Source of the DNA: Candidatus Aminicenantota bacterium
Lineage (GTDB): Bacteria > Acidobacteriota > Aminicenantia > Aminicenantales > Aminicenantaceae
Length of the DNA: 64,000 nucleotides
NCBI GenBank assembly: GCA_011773465.1
Contig: WVXO01000012.1
Coordinates: forward strand, 2,368-66,367
Reading direction: 5' to 3'
Shown: in pieces, positions 1 to 9,095 of the stretch
Position numbering within the stretch: position 1 is the stretch's first letter
How the letters are laid out: each line of letters begins with the position of its first letter
Notes under the pieces: generated by a model
The model's database searches: none
Told to the model about the DNA's origin: nothing
Seen by the model: only the letters and a program-made list of their open reading frames with translations
Program-made: the position numbers and the translations under genes

Positions 1-407
1 GAAGCAGTCTCGCTTGATTTTATATCAACCGTGGGCGATTCAGCGATGACTGTAACTTCTTCCTCGATAGTGGCTAGCTTCATGGCAAAGTCAATGGTTA
101 ATCTGATCGTGGTTGAGACTCTGATATTCTCCTGGCGAACCGTGATGAATCCTGAAAGCTCGGCTGTAACTACATAATCACCGGGGGGGAGAGCAGGGAA
201 TCGATACGAACCATCTGCTCCAGTGACTGCTGTTCGAATTCCCATTAATTGAGGGCTTGACAGCGTTATTGTCACACCAGGAAGCAGAGCGTTATCTTCA
301 TCCCGCGCTGTCCCGACAATAGCACCTGTTTCTTTGGACTGAGAAAAAACGAGGGGTGCAGCTACAAGGAGTAGAGCTAAAAGAGATGCGAGAGGTTTGA
401 ATTTCAT
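1..407 (-). CDS. TonB-dependent receptor / Oar-like protein, N-terminal part with carboxypeptidase-regulatory-like domain (truncated by window edge)
   Basis: Not in the ORF track. Reverse-strand reading from CAT at 405-407 gives MKFKPLASLLALLLVAAPLVFSQSKETGAIVGTARDEDNALLPGVTITLSSPQLMGIRTAVTGADGSYRFPALPPGDYVVTAELSGF..., open to the window edge; signal peptide plus CarboxypepD_reg-like repeat; RBS-like AAGGAGAAAAGA upstream. Confidence 0.85.
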   Translation of the reverse strand, partial: MKFKPLASLLALLLVAAPLVFSQSKETGAIVGTARDEDNALLPGVTITLSSPQLMGIRTAVTGADGSYRFPALPPGDYVVTAELSGFITVRQENIRVSTTIRLTIDFAMKLATIEEEVTVIAESPTVDIKSSETA

Positions 408-690
408 TCTTTTCTCCTTTTCTTTTTTATCTTGTCTTAATTCTCCCATTATTCTTTTTACCTTTTTTCTATCTCTCTGCTCGATTATCACCTCCTCTAA
501 ATTGGAATTCAGTAACAAAAAATTGTTTATTAATTTATATACTATATTTTTTATATAAAATAAAGAATACTATCTACAATCTAAAATAATACCATATAAG
601 CGAATTTCATGCCAATTTTTTATATACTGATAATTCTTTTTTTATCAATAAGATACATTTCTTTGTTCTTACGAAAAAGCGCCTAAATAG

Positions 691-721
691 TTCAAATATT
701 TGGATTCTCCAAATATTTGAA
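691..721. promoter_or_regulatory. Perfect 14-bp inverted repeat TTCAAATATTTGGA-TTC-TCCAAATATTTGAA (candidate operator)
   Basis: Read directly; contains two copies of the palindrome CAAATATTTG, in the intergenic region between divergent genes. Confidence 0.5.
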
Positions 722-907
722 TCCCTCCTCTTGCTTATTATTTTGTAGTATTATAATAAATAAAAAAATTCAAAATCTTTCTGACCTTTCTTTATTTTTC
801 AGCCGTCGAAGAGTTTCCAGCTTCTAGGGCACAGCGATAATCGATAGTAAGAAATTTGAAACTCTTTCATGCTTGTGATATTTTTAGTAGTAGAAAAGAG
901 TTTAAGA

Positions 908-2950
908 ATGAAGAAGATTTCTATTTTCTTTTTTGTCCTTCTAGTTATTGCTTCGCATCTTACACCTGAAGAAAAACTCTTGCCAGAGCATAAAAACTGG
1001 CTGGAGCTAGTGGATCCCATTATCACCAAAACAGAAAAAGAAGTTTTTTTAAAACTGAAGACAATCCAGGAAAGAAACAAATTCATCCAGCTTTTTTGGA
1101 AAAGACGCGACCCTCTACCTGACACGAGCGAAAATGAATTTTTCAAAGAATACATGAAGCGAGTTAGTTTCGCTGATCTCAATTTTGGCCGTGGAGGTGT
1201 AAAAAAGGGAAGTCAGACTGAAAGGGGCCATTTTTATCTTCTTCTTGGTCCGCCTCTTGAAAGGCACATTTATGCAACTAGCTCTGAGCTTTGGCCTCTT
1301 GAACTATGGTATTACAAAGGCGAGCAACAATATGGCCTTCCACCCTATTTTTATCTAATCTTCTATCAGCCTCATGGATTGGGTGAGTATCGTCTTTATT
1401 ATCCTGGCGTTGAGGGGCCAGAAAAACTGGTCATACCCTCAGGAGCCCAGGCGTTGACTCGAACGATTGCCTACCAAGCAATGAAAAAAATCTCAGGAGA
1501 ACTGGCCAGTGCATCTCTCTCTTATCTTCCAGGAGATTCAACTTTTGGAGTAAGCTCCTTTTCCTCAAATATTATTATTTCCAACGCCTACTCTCTGGCC
1601 GAAAAGAAATTCTCTGACGCCTATGCTCGTTCCTTTTTATACTACAAAGACCATATTGATGTGGACTACACCCATAATTTTATCCAGAGCAGTTCTAAAG
1701 TTAAAGTCTTCAAGAACGGTGATCAATTTTATATCCACTGGACTCTGGAGCCGAAAAAGATCAATTTCGCTTCTTACCAAGGAAAATATTATTCTACTTT
1801 CCAGCTTAATCTAAGGATTGAAGATACCCAGGGAAACCTTGTTCTGGAAAAAGAAGAAGAGATTCCTCTCCAGATCACTCCCGAACAATACAAGCAGCAT
1901 GAACGCCAGCTTTTCGCTCTGCAAGACATCCTGCCGGTCATCTCAGGGAATTATAAGCTCTTTTTCTTACTCAAAAGTAAAACAGCCAAAGACTTCACCT
2001 CATTCGAGACTGAGGTCTTCGTTCCTCAAGAAGAGAGTGGCCCTTTTCTCAGCAACTTGATACTTTATCATTCTTCAGAAGAGCTGAAAGAAGGACAGAA
2101 AAGAAAACTTAAAGCATTTGCCTTTGGCGGAAAACAATATATTATTAACGCCCAGAACGATTTCCTTCCTCAAAAGGATATAGGCCTTTACTGCCAGGTT
2201 TACAACCTGGAGGAAAAAAATGAAAAGTTGCTTTTAATCGAAATACTTCCGATGAATGTTGAGACGCCTGTCCAAAGCTATAAAAAATCTCTGAGTGAAG
2301 TTTTATCTCCTGATGGCAACGGAATAGATGTCCGCTCCTTTACTTCTTCCTCCTTAAAGCCTGGCTACTACCGTCTCCAGGTCTCCCTCCTTGATGAAGC
2401 GGGGGAGAAGTTTCTGACGGAAAGAGAAAACTTCGTTGTCCTTTCCCAGCCATATCCTGTCATCCCCTGGATCTATTCTAAGATGCACACCTTTCCCAGC
2501 TCAGAACAGCTTTATACGTTAGCTTCCCAGTACTTTATGACCGGAAAGTACGAGCGTGCCCATAGCTTACTCGCGCAAGCTCTCAAAATGAGGGACGAAC
2601 CTAAGACAAGGCTTTTGTCGGCAAAATCTCTTTATGCCCTCAAGCAGTATAAAGATTCCCTTGCTATTGTCTTCCCGGTCTATCATGCCACTCAGAACAG
2701 AGAGGCAGCTAAAATCATTGCTGTAAACTATGCAGGTCTCGAAGATTGGACGACAGCTCTTGTCTATTTAGAAAAGCTTATGGAGCAGGCAGCAGAAATC
2801 AGCGTCCTAAACCTGGCTGCTGAATGCTATTTAAACTTAAACCAGCTTGAGAAAGCCCTGCCTCTTCTTCAAAAATCTCTAGAGCTAAATCCCAATCAGG
2901 CGAGAATCAAGGAGCTTGAAGCAAAAACAAAAAAACGCCTGGAAAATTAG
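908..2950 (+). CDS. GWxTD domain-containing protein with C-terminal TPR repeats, secreted
   Basis: ORF 869..2950; signal peptide starts at internal Met (MKKISIFFFVLL); FIQLFWKRRDPLPDTSENEFFKEYMKRVSFADLNFG typical of GWxTD domains; C-terminal TPR-like helices. Confidence 0.75.
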   Translation: MKKISIFFFVLLVIASHLTPEEKLLPEHKNWLELVDPIITKTEKEVFLKLKTIQERNKFIQLFWKRRDPLPDTSENEFFKEYMKRVSFADLNFGRGGVKKGSQTERGHFYLLLGPPLERHIYATSSELWPLELWYYKGEQQYGLPPYFYLIFYQPHGLGEYRLYYPGVEGPEKLVIPSGAQALTRTIAYQAMKKISGELASASLSYLPGDSTFGVSSFSSNIIISNAYSLAEKKFSDAYARSFLYYKDHIDVDYTHNFIQSSSKVKVFKNGDQFYIHWTLEPKKINFASYQGKYYSTFQLNLRIEDTQGNLVLEKEEEIPLQITPEQYKQHERQLFALQDILPVISGNYKLFFLLKSKTAKDFTSFETEVFVPQEESGPFLSNLILYHSSEELKEGQKRKLKAFAFGGKQYIINAQNDFLPQKDIGLYCQVYNLEEKNEKLLLIEILPMNVETPVQSYKKSLSEVLSPDGNGIDVRSFTSSSLKPGYYRLQVSLLDEAGEKFLTERENFVVLSQPYPVIPWIYSKMHTFPSSEQLYTLASQYFMTGKYERAHSLLAQALKMRDEPKTRLLSAKSLYALKQYKDSLAIVFPVYHATQNREAAKIIAVNYAGLEDWTTALVYLEKLMEQAAEISVLNLAAECYLNLNQLEKALPLLQKSLELNPNQARIKELEAKTKKRLEN

Positions 2951-3028
2951 CCAGATTTTTCAGACATCAATAATTGATGAAAAAGCTAATAATAAAAACA
3001 TAAATATGAGACAGTTAGGGAGGAAACT

Positions 3029-3943
3029 GTGATAAAAAAAGCGATAATTTTATCCTGCTTAATTGGTTTGCTTCTACCGAATCTCTGGCCCTCAGTTCAA
3101 GGCAAGATTGAAGGAATCGTCACTGATAGCCAGGGTAATCCCCTGGAAAAAGTAACAGTCTCAATTGCTTCGATAAAAGCCTCAACTGGCCATATGAACC
3201 TCAAAACAGATAAAAAAGGCAAATTTGTTCAAGTCGGACTCTGGCCTGGTCGTTATCAGGTAAGCCTTAAAAAATCAGGCTATCTCCCCATTTCTCAGGA
3301 AGTAAAGGTCAGCATCGCAGAATCGACAAAACTTGTAGTCAAAATGGAGAAAGCTGAGGAGGCAATAGAGCGAAGCCTCTCCAAGGCGGACAGATTATTT
3401 CTTAAAGGATATAAACTCTACGAACAAAGCAAATATGAGGAGGCTGTCCAAGCTTATGAGGAGGCAGTAAAACTCAGCTCAACTCAGTGGGGTTATTTTT
3501 TTAACCTGGGCTTGGCTTATGAAAAACTGGACAAGAAGGAAGATGCTATGGCGGCCTTTCGGAAAGCTGTAGAACTCAATCCAGAGAGCTTCAGTAGCAA
3601 TAAAGAGCTGGGAGAGGTTTTAGGCAAGAGCGGAAATTACGAAGAAGCAAGAGTATATTACAAGAAAGCAACAGAGCTAGGCCCGGATGAGCCGGATGCT
3701 TTCTACAATCTTGGAGTCTGTTTGATGAACCTGGGTCATTCCGTTGAAGCTCTGAACGCCTTTCTGAAAGCAGTGGAGATTAAGGAAGATTATGTTGAAG
3801 CCTATTACCAGATAGGGACAATTTATATCGGTCAAAACAAGACTGAAGAGGCGGTGATAAGTTTAGAAAAATTCCTGGAATTGGCTCCAGAACATGAAAA
3901 AGCAGACATAGCCAAACAATTGCTTGATTATTTAAAAAAATAG
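3029..3943 (+). CDS. TPR protein with N-terminal carboxypeptidase-regulatory-like domain
   Basis: GTG start after AGGGAGG; signal peptide; GKIEGIVTDSQGNPLEKVTVSI...; repeated TPRs (YFFNLGLAYEKLDKKEDAMAAFRKAVELNP). Confidence 0.8.
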   Translation: MIKKAIILSCLIGLLLPNLWPSVQGKIEGIVTDSQGNPLEKVTVSIASIKASTGHMNLKTDKKGKFVQVGLWPGRYQVSLKKSGYLPISQEVKVSIAESTKLVVKMEKAEEAIERSLSKADRLFLKGYKLYEQSKYEEAVQAYEEAVKLSSTQWGYFFNLGLAYEKLDKKEDAMAAFRKAVELNPESFSSNKELGEVLGKSGNYEEARVYYKKATELGPDEPDAFYNLGVCLMNLGHSVEALNAFLKAVEIKEDYVEAYYQIGTIYIGQNKTEEAVISLEKFLELAPEHEKADIAKQLLDYLKK

Positions 3944-3955
3944 GAAGGAAAAACG

Positions 3956-5413
3956 ATGTATAAGAAGAATTTTATATTCATTTTTGCCCTGGTATTCTTA
4001 GTCTTTCTAAATTTATCAGCTAAAAAGAAAGACAAGTACGAGAAATGGCTGGATGAAGTGAATCCTATCATAACTGATGCTGAAAAAGCTGAATTTAAAG
4101 AATTAAAAAAAGAAAAGGAAAAGGAGTTTTTTACGAAGCTTTTCTGGGCAAAAAGAGATCCCACCCCTCAAACAGAAAAAAACGAGCTTAAAGAAGAATA
4201 TTACAAACGCCTGAGTCATGTAAAAAAAGCTTATATTTATGGATACAAAAAGGGGGCTGCAACGGACATGGGGAAAGCGTATCTTTATTTTGGGAAGCCT
4301 AAACTCTTTCACGCGAAAGCGCCTGTTCCTGGTGCTGACCAGACTCCTCCTCGAGTTGACTCACCTTCCATGCACACTGAAAGAGAGTTCCCCCCACAAA
4401 TGTGGATTTATCCAACTCTACCCTGGATGAATATTCCAAAAGAAGGTTTCAACCTTATCTTCTCTCATGATGGACTCGGGTATGTCCTGGACCGCGAGAA
4501 GACCGAAACAAGAGCGATGCAAGCTTTTTATGCCTATCCAGAAAAAATCTTATTATTTCCAGATTTGAAAGAAATCCCTAAGCGGAGAAAAATCGTAACA
4601 TTCTCCCCGGAGTCATTTGAAGGAAAGCTCATTCAAAAGCTAAAATCCGCTCAAGAAGATATTGTTCAGATTCCTTTTGAAAAAAAGACAATATTCACCA
4701 AGGCTGAAAATGAAAGCAGCTATTTAACTATTCTTCTAAAAATTGATACAGCAGAGAAGAAAGAAATAATCGAAAAAAAATTAAATTTTTTCGCCAGGGT
4801 TGAATCAGAATCATATTTCTACGATTTCAGCGAGGAAAAAGCTCCGATTAAAGAGAAAGACTATTTTATCTCCCAGGTCGGCCTTCCTCTCAGGCCAGGA
4901 GAATACAAACTGTATCTCGGTTTCTACTCGCCCGACAAGAAAACATATTCAATAAAAGCAGACAACATTGAAGTCCCCGATTTCTGGACACAAGAGCTTG
5001 CTTTCTCATCTTTGCTTGCTTCCTCCCAGGTTCAGGAAGTGACAGCAGCGGCCAAGAAAGAAGAATTTGATGTTTTCTCTCTAGGCCGCTATTCTCTTCT
5101 GCCGCTCTATGGCCAGGAGTACACCAAAGAAGAATCTCTGAATATATTTTATTATATCTATAATCCCGCGGTGGATGAAAACCAAAACTGTTCCCTAACG
5201 ATTGAATTAGAGCTTCAATTGGGAGAAAAGAAATTCAACCTGAATCCTCAAAAAATACAAAGAAAAGTGGGCGAAGTAAGAGCCATACTGGAAGGCCACC
5301 AAATTCCACTCTCTGCTCTTCCAGAATCAGGTGAATATCAGCTGATTGTGAAAGTGACAGATGAAATAACTAAAAAAACTGTCAGCAAAAAGCTGAAATT
5401 CATTCTCCTTTAA
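3956..5413 (+). CDS. GWxTD domain-containing protein
   Basis: WLDEVNPIITDAEKAEFKELKKEKEKEFFTKLFWAKRDPTPQTEKNELKEEYYKRL parallels the 908..2950 protein; signal peptide. Confidence 0.75.
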   Translation: MYKKNFIFIFALVFLVFLNLSAKKKDKYEKWLDEVNPIITDAEKAEFKELKKEKEKEFFTKLFWAKRDPTPQTEKNELKEEYYKRLSHVKKAYIYGYKKGAATDMGKAYLYFGKPKLFHAKAPVPGADQTPPRVDSPSMHTEREFPPQMWIYPTLPWMNIPKEGFNLIFSHDGLGYVLDREKTETRAMQAFYAYPEKILLFPDLKEIPKRRKIVTFSPESFEGKLIQKLKSAQEDIVQIPFEKKTIFTKAENESSYLTILLKIDTAEKKEIIEKKLNFFARVESESYFYDFSEEKAPIKEKDYFISQVGLPLRPGEYKLYLGFYSPDKKTYSIKADNIEVPDFWTQELAFSSLLASSQVQEVTAAAKKEEFDVFSLGRYSLLPLYGQEYTKEESLNIFYYIYNPAVDENQNCSLTIELELQLGEKKFNLNPQKIQRKVGEVRAILEGHQIPLSALPESGEYQLIVKVTDEITKKTVSKKLKFILL

Positions 5414-5437
5414 TATTAAGACTCTTCTTTAAAGAGT

Positions 5438-5521
5438 AAGGAAAAATTTCTTGAATTAACACCCGAACACGAAAAGGTAAATATTGCCAGACAATTACTT
5501 GAGTATTTAAAGCAAAGCTGA
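5438..5521 (+). pseudogene. Fossil 3' end of a TPR gene (28 codons including stop)
   Basis: Frame reads KEKFLELTPEHEKVNIARQLLEYLKQS*, closely matching the C-terminus of the 3029..3943 protein (EKFLELAPEHEKADIAKQLLDYLKK*). Confidence 0.7.
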
Positions 5522-7651
5522 ATGAAGAAAAGACTGAAAAAAACTATTCCTTTCTTACTCTTAATACTGACCGGAATAGTTTCTGCAGATTATTCATTCC
5601 TGGTTTCACAAGAAAAACAAGCGAACTTGAATGTGCTCCTTATAACTATTGATACTATAAGACCGGACAGACTAAGTTGCTACAGCAGGAAATATTTACA
5701 GACTCCTCATATAGAAACGTTAGCTTCGAAGGGCATACTCTTTAAAAGAGCATTTGCGCACAATCCAACGACTCTTCCTTCTCATGCCAATATCTTATTA
5801 GGAACCACTCCTCTCTATCACGGAGTTCATGACAATTCAAATTTCATCGTTGCTCAAGATTTTCTTACTTTAGCCGAACACTTAGAAAGCAAAACGTATT
5901 CAACGGGAGCTTTTGTAGGTGCTTTTCCTCTCGATTCTCGCTTTGGCTTAACTCAGGGATTTGACGTTTATGATGACTCTTATCCTTCCAAATCTTCGAT
6001 TGCCTTTGCCTTTACAGAAAGAATCGCTGAGAGAGTTATCGATGAAGCTCTAGGCTGGATGAAGAAACAAAATTCTCCATGGTTTTGCTGGATTCATCTC
6101 TGGGACCCTCACGCGCCCTACATTCCTCCTGAACCTTTTAAAAGCAAATTCAAGGATGAACCTTATTCAGGAGAAGTCGCCTATGTTGATTACGCATTAG
6201 GAAAATTGTTTGATTACTTGGAAAAAAATAGTCTTATGGAAAATACGTTGATCATATTAACCGGAGACCATGGAGAATCTCTGGGTGAACACGGTGAATT
6301 AACCCATGGCTATTTTGCTTATAACAGCACTCTCTGGGTTCCTTTAATCATTGTGGGCCCAGGAGTGAATTCTGGTCAAACAGATCAATATGCCAGCCAC
6401 ATTGATATATTTCCTACTGTGTGCGATTTTCTGGGTATAGAAAAACCAGCTTTCCTTCAAGGAGTTTCCCTGCTGCCTTTAATAAGAGGAGAGAAAATAA
6501 AGAAAAGGGCCATCTATTTTGAATCATTAGAGGCCTACTATAATAGTGGCTGGGCATCTCTTCGAGGATTCATAGAAGAGGAGAAAAAATTTATAGACTC
6601 CCCTATTCCCGAATTTTACAGCCTTGAAAATGACTTTGATGAAAAGATAAATCTTATCAAGAAGATTAATTTGGAGAAATATCAGAAAAAGCTAAAAAAA
6701 ATGGAAGAAGAATTTTCTTTTCCTCTTAAAGGCCAAGTCGTTCAAAAAATTGACAGAGAAGCTCAAGAGAAACTGAGAAGTTTGGGATACCTTGCCTCTC
6801 CAGTGCCTCAGTTAAAAAAGAATTTCGGACCAGAATATGATTTAAAAACCCTTCTGCCTTTTCAGAAAAAATTGAACAGAGCGATTATGTTTTATGATGA
6901 GGGCAGAATGGAGCAAAGCATCAAATTATTGAATGAAATTATCCAGAAGAGAAAGGACTTTGCTGCGGCTTATACTCATCTTTCCCATATATATAAAAAT
7001 CAAGGACGGATAGAAAAAGCTATCCAAGTCATGGAGGAAGGATATAATAATAATCCGAACAACTATACAATCATCTCAACCTACGGCATTCTTTTGATTG
7101 AAGAAGGGAGATTGGATAAAGGTATTGAGGCTCTCCAGCAAGGACTCGCATTATTAGACTTTGATCCTGAGCTATGGAATTACTTAGGAGTTGCTTATTG
7201 GAAAAAAGGGAATTACGAAAAAGCTCTTGAACACTACAGGAAAGCCCTTTCTCTTGATAATAACGATGCTGTAATTCTTAATAACTTAGGTACGCTTTTC
7301 CTCTCGATTTTTATCCGCAACAAAAAAGTAGATGCTCATTCTCAATCAGTTGAATATTTTAAGAAAGCTATCGAGCTCGATCCCGATTTAGCTTCAGGAT
7401 ATAACGGATTAGGTGGAGCCTATAAAATAATAGGAAAAATCGATGGTGCCATATCTTGTTGGGAAAAGTCATTAGAACTGAACCCGAATTATGATTTTCC
7501 TGTTTATAACTTAGGAATGGCTTATTATGAAAAAGGGGATAAGGCTCAAGCCCTCAGATATTTCAAGAAATACCTTGCACTAAAAGCTGATATCATTTCT
7601 CATGAAGAAAAGAGAAAAATAGAAGACCTTATCCAAAAGTGCAAATTATAA
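5522..7651 (+). CDS. Sulfatase-fold (alkaline phosphatase superfamily) hydrolase fused to TPR repeats
   Basis: NVLLITIDTIRPDRLSCY, LPSHANILLGTTP, LIILTGDHGESLGEHGE; C-terminal TPRs. Confidence 0.85.
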   Translation: MKKRLKKTIPFLLLILTGIVSADYSFLVSQEKQANLNVLLITIDTIRPDRLSCYSRKYLQTPHIETLASKGILFKRAFAHNPTTLPSHANILLGTTPLYHGVHDNSNFIVAQDFLTLAEHLESKTYSTGAFVGAFPLDSRFGLTQGFDVYDDSYPSKSSIAFAFTERIAERVIDEALGWMKKQNSPWFCWIHLWDPHAPYIPPEPFKSKFKDEPYSGEVAYVDYALGKLFDYLEKNSLMENTLIILTGDHGESLGEHGELTHGYFAYNSTLWVPLIIVGPGVNSGQTDQYASHIDIFPTVCDFLGIEKPAFLQGVSLLPLIRGEKIKKRAIYFESLEAYYNSGWASLRGFIEEEKKFIDSPIPEFYSLENDFDEKINLIKKINLEKYQKKLKKMEEEFSFPLKGQVVQKIDREAQEKLRSLGYLASPVPQLKKNFGPEYDLKTLLPFQKKLNRAIMFYDEGRMEQSIKLLNEIIQKRKDFAAAYTHLSHIYKNQGRIEKAIQVMEEGYNNNPNNYTIISTYGILLIEEGRLDKGIEALQQGLALLDFDPELWNYLGVAYWKKGNYEKALEHYRKALSLDNNDAVILNNLGTLFLSIFIRNKKVDAHSQSVEYFKKAIELDPDLASGYNGLGGAYKIIGKIDGAISCWEKSLELNPNYDFPVYNLGMAYYEKGDKAQALRYFKKYLALKADIISHEEKRKIEDLIQKCKL

Positions 7652-7661
7652 GATTATTCTT

Positions 7662-8624
7662 TTATTTTTTCAGGATATAAAAGTCCCTTTTGCTTTTGTC
7701 TTTTTTTACGAGTCTGAAATCAATAATCTTATACTCCCTCTCGAATAGAGCCTTGAAAACCTGCCTTGTCTTCATCCTCCATTCAACGGGAATACTCCTG
7801 ACTTTGTTCTCAGCGACATCTGTCTCCTGGAGCATGCGATAAAAATCAACAGGAATTTCAACCAAAAGGAATTCATGGTCTAAATCAAGGTTTAAGTCTT
7901 TAACCACTTCAATCTTAAGAGCTCCGCTCCTGCCTTTGACTTCCTCGATGCCAGCCTCGAGAGCAATACAGCCTGAGTCAATCAAGCGCTCTAGATCGTA
8001 TTCAGGCCTTTGAATATCTTTCTTGAGATCCCAGGAGACAGTAAACCTGTCGCAGGGAATATCTACTCTATTCAGCAATCCGATAAAATCTTTATAAAAA
8101 GCATCTCTGTATTCGACCACATCCATTCCAAAGTGATGGATATTCCGGTAAGCATTGATTCCTGTTAAAGGATCAAAAGTATTGGTAACAGTATAAATCC
8201 CGAAGTTCTCCATCAACTTTTCTCTCTGAAACTCCTTTATTAGAATCCCAAGACCATAAAGCTGAAAATCTTGCCTGACCCCTACATACTGGGAATAAAA
8301 TAGGAGATTATCAGCTTCTCTGAAGGCAACTTTTTTGTCCTTTATTCCGACAAATCCATAAGAAAAGCCGACAAGATGCTCTCTATCCTGCTTGAATTCT
8401 CCGCTCCTGCTTTCCACATAAACGGCTATAAATAAGCTGCTTCCATCATACAGAAAATTTGTGCACATCATGTTTCTCGCACCAGGTAGGTTATCCTTTG
8501 GATCACCCCAAATCTCATTCCTCAGCTCTTCGTATTTCTGGTAGTCGCTTGGGTGGTCTGAGCTTTCCACTTTAAACAAAAAATTCTTTCCTTTGATCTT
8601 GTGAATTTTTTCAAATTCTTTCAT
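7662..8624 (-). CDS. Putative GNAT-like acetyltransferase family protein
   Basis: Intact 320 aa ORF; pattern (LVGFSYGFVGIKD...YSQYVGVRQDFQLYGLGILIKEFQREKLMENFG) resembles the GNAT fold. Confidence 0.5.
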   Translation of the reverse strand: MKEFEKIHKIKGKNFLFKVESSDHPSDYQKYEELRNEIWGDPKDNLPGARNMMCTNFLYDGSSLFIAVYVESRSGEFKQDREHLVGFSYGFVGIKDKKVAFREADNLLFYSQYVGVRQDFQLYGLGILIKEFQREKLMENFGIYTVTNTFDPLTGINAYRNIHHFGMDVVEYRDAFYKDFIGLLNRVDIPCDRFTVSWDLKKDIQRPEYDLERLIDSGCIALEAGIEEVKGRSGALKIEVVKDLNLDLDHEFLLVEIPVDFYRMLQETDVAENKVRSIPVEWRMKTRQVFKALFEREYKIIDFRLVKKDKSKRDFYILKK

Positions 8625-8842
8625 TTTTGAAAAAGTCAGCTTCAGAAAATCTTGTTTAAGATTACAATGATTTTATCCAAACGCTCTTTCCATTGCAAAT
8701 TCCTTCTGGGGTCAAGTCTTGCTTTTTGCACCCCTTTCTAGTCCCCTTTTTATGACTCCTTTCTGGTTTCTAGAAAAAGCAGACTGTTCTTCATGCTCAT
8801 TAATTAGGTAACACCTTCTGTAATGATATTGAAGATATAAGT

Positions 8843-8936
8843 GTCATTGCGAGCGACCGAGGGGAGCGTGGCAATCTCACCGGAATAAATAACTCCTTTT
8901 TATGAGATTGCTTCGTCGCTTCGCTCCTCGCAATGA
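8843..8936. repeat. Palindromic intergenic repeat of the widespread GTCATTGCGAGCGA.../...TCGCAATGA type
   Basis: gtcattgcgagcgaccgaggggagcgtggcaatctca ... tgagattgcttcgtcgcttcgctcctcgcaatga are inverted arms. Confidence 0.75.
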
Positions 8937-9095
8937 AATTATAAGAGTGTTACAGGATTAATGAGTTAGTATACCTCTCCCCTTTTCTTTATTATTTATG
9001 GATTTGAATTCCGTTTTTTTTTAGTATATGTTAATCATCTTTAATGGAAGATAGCTATCTGAAAAGACTCTACTCGACTTAACAGGAGAAATAAG

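Noticed and set aside
799-1182. Antisense ORF of 127 aa and many similar short ORFs in the track (e.g. 12791-13037, 14042-14245, 17044-17376, 17512-17883, 18490-18915, 56233-56956)
   Set aside because: They overlap well-supported genes on the opposite strand or in another frame, have compositions expected of shadow frames, and match no recognisable family.
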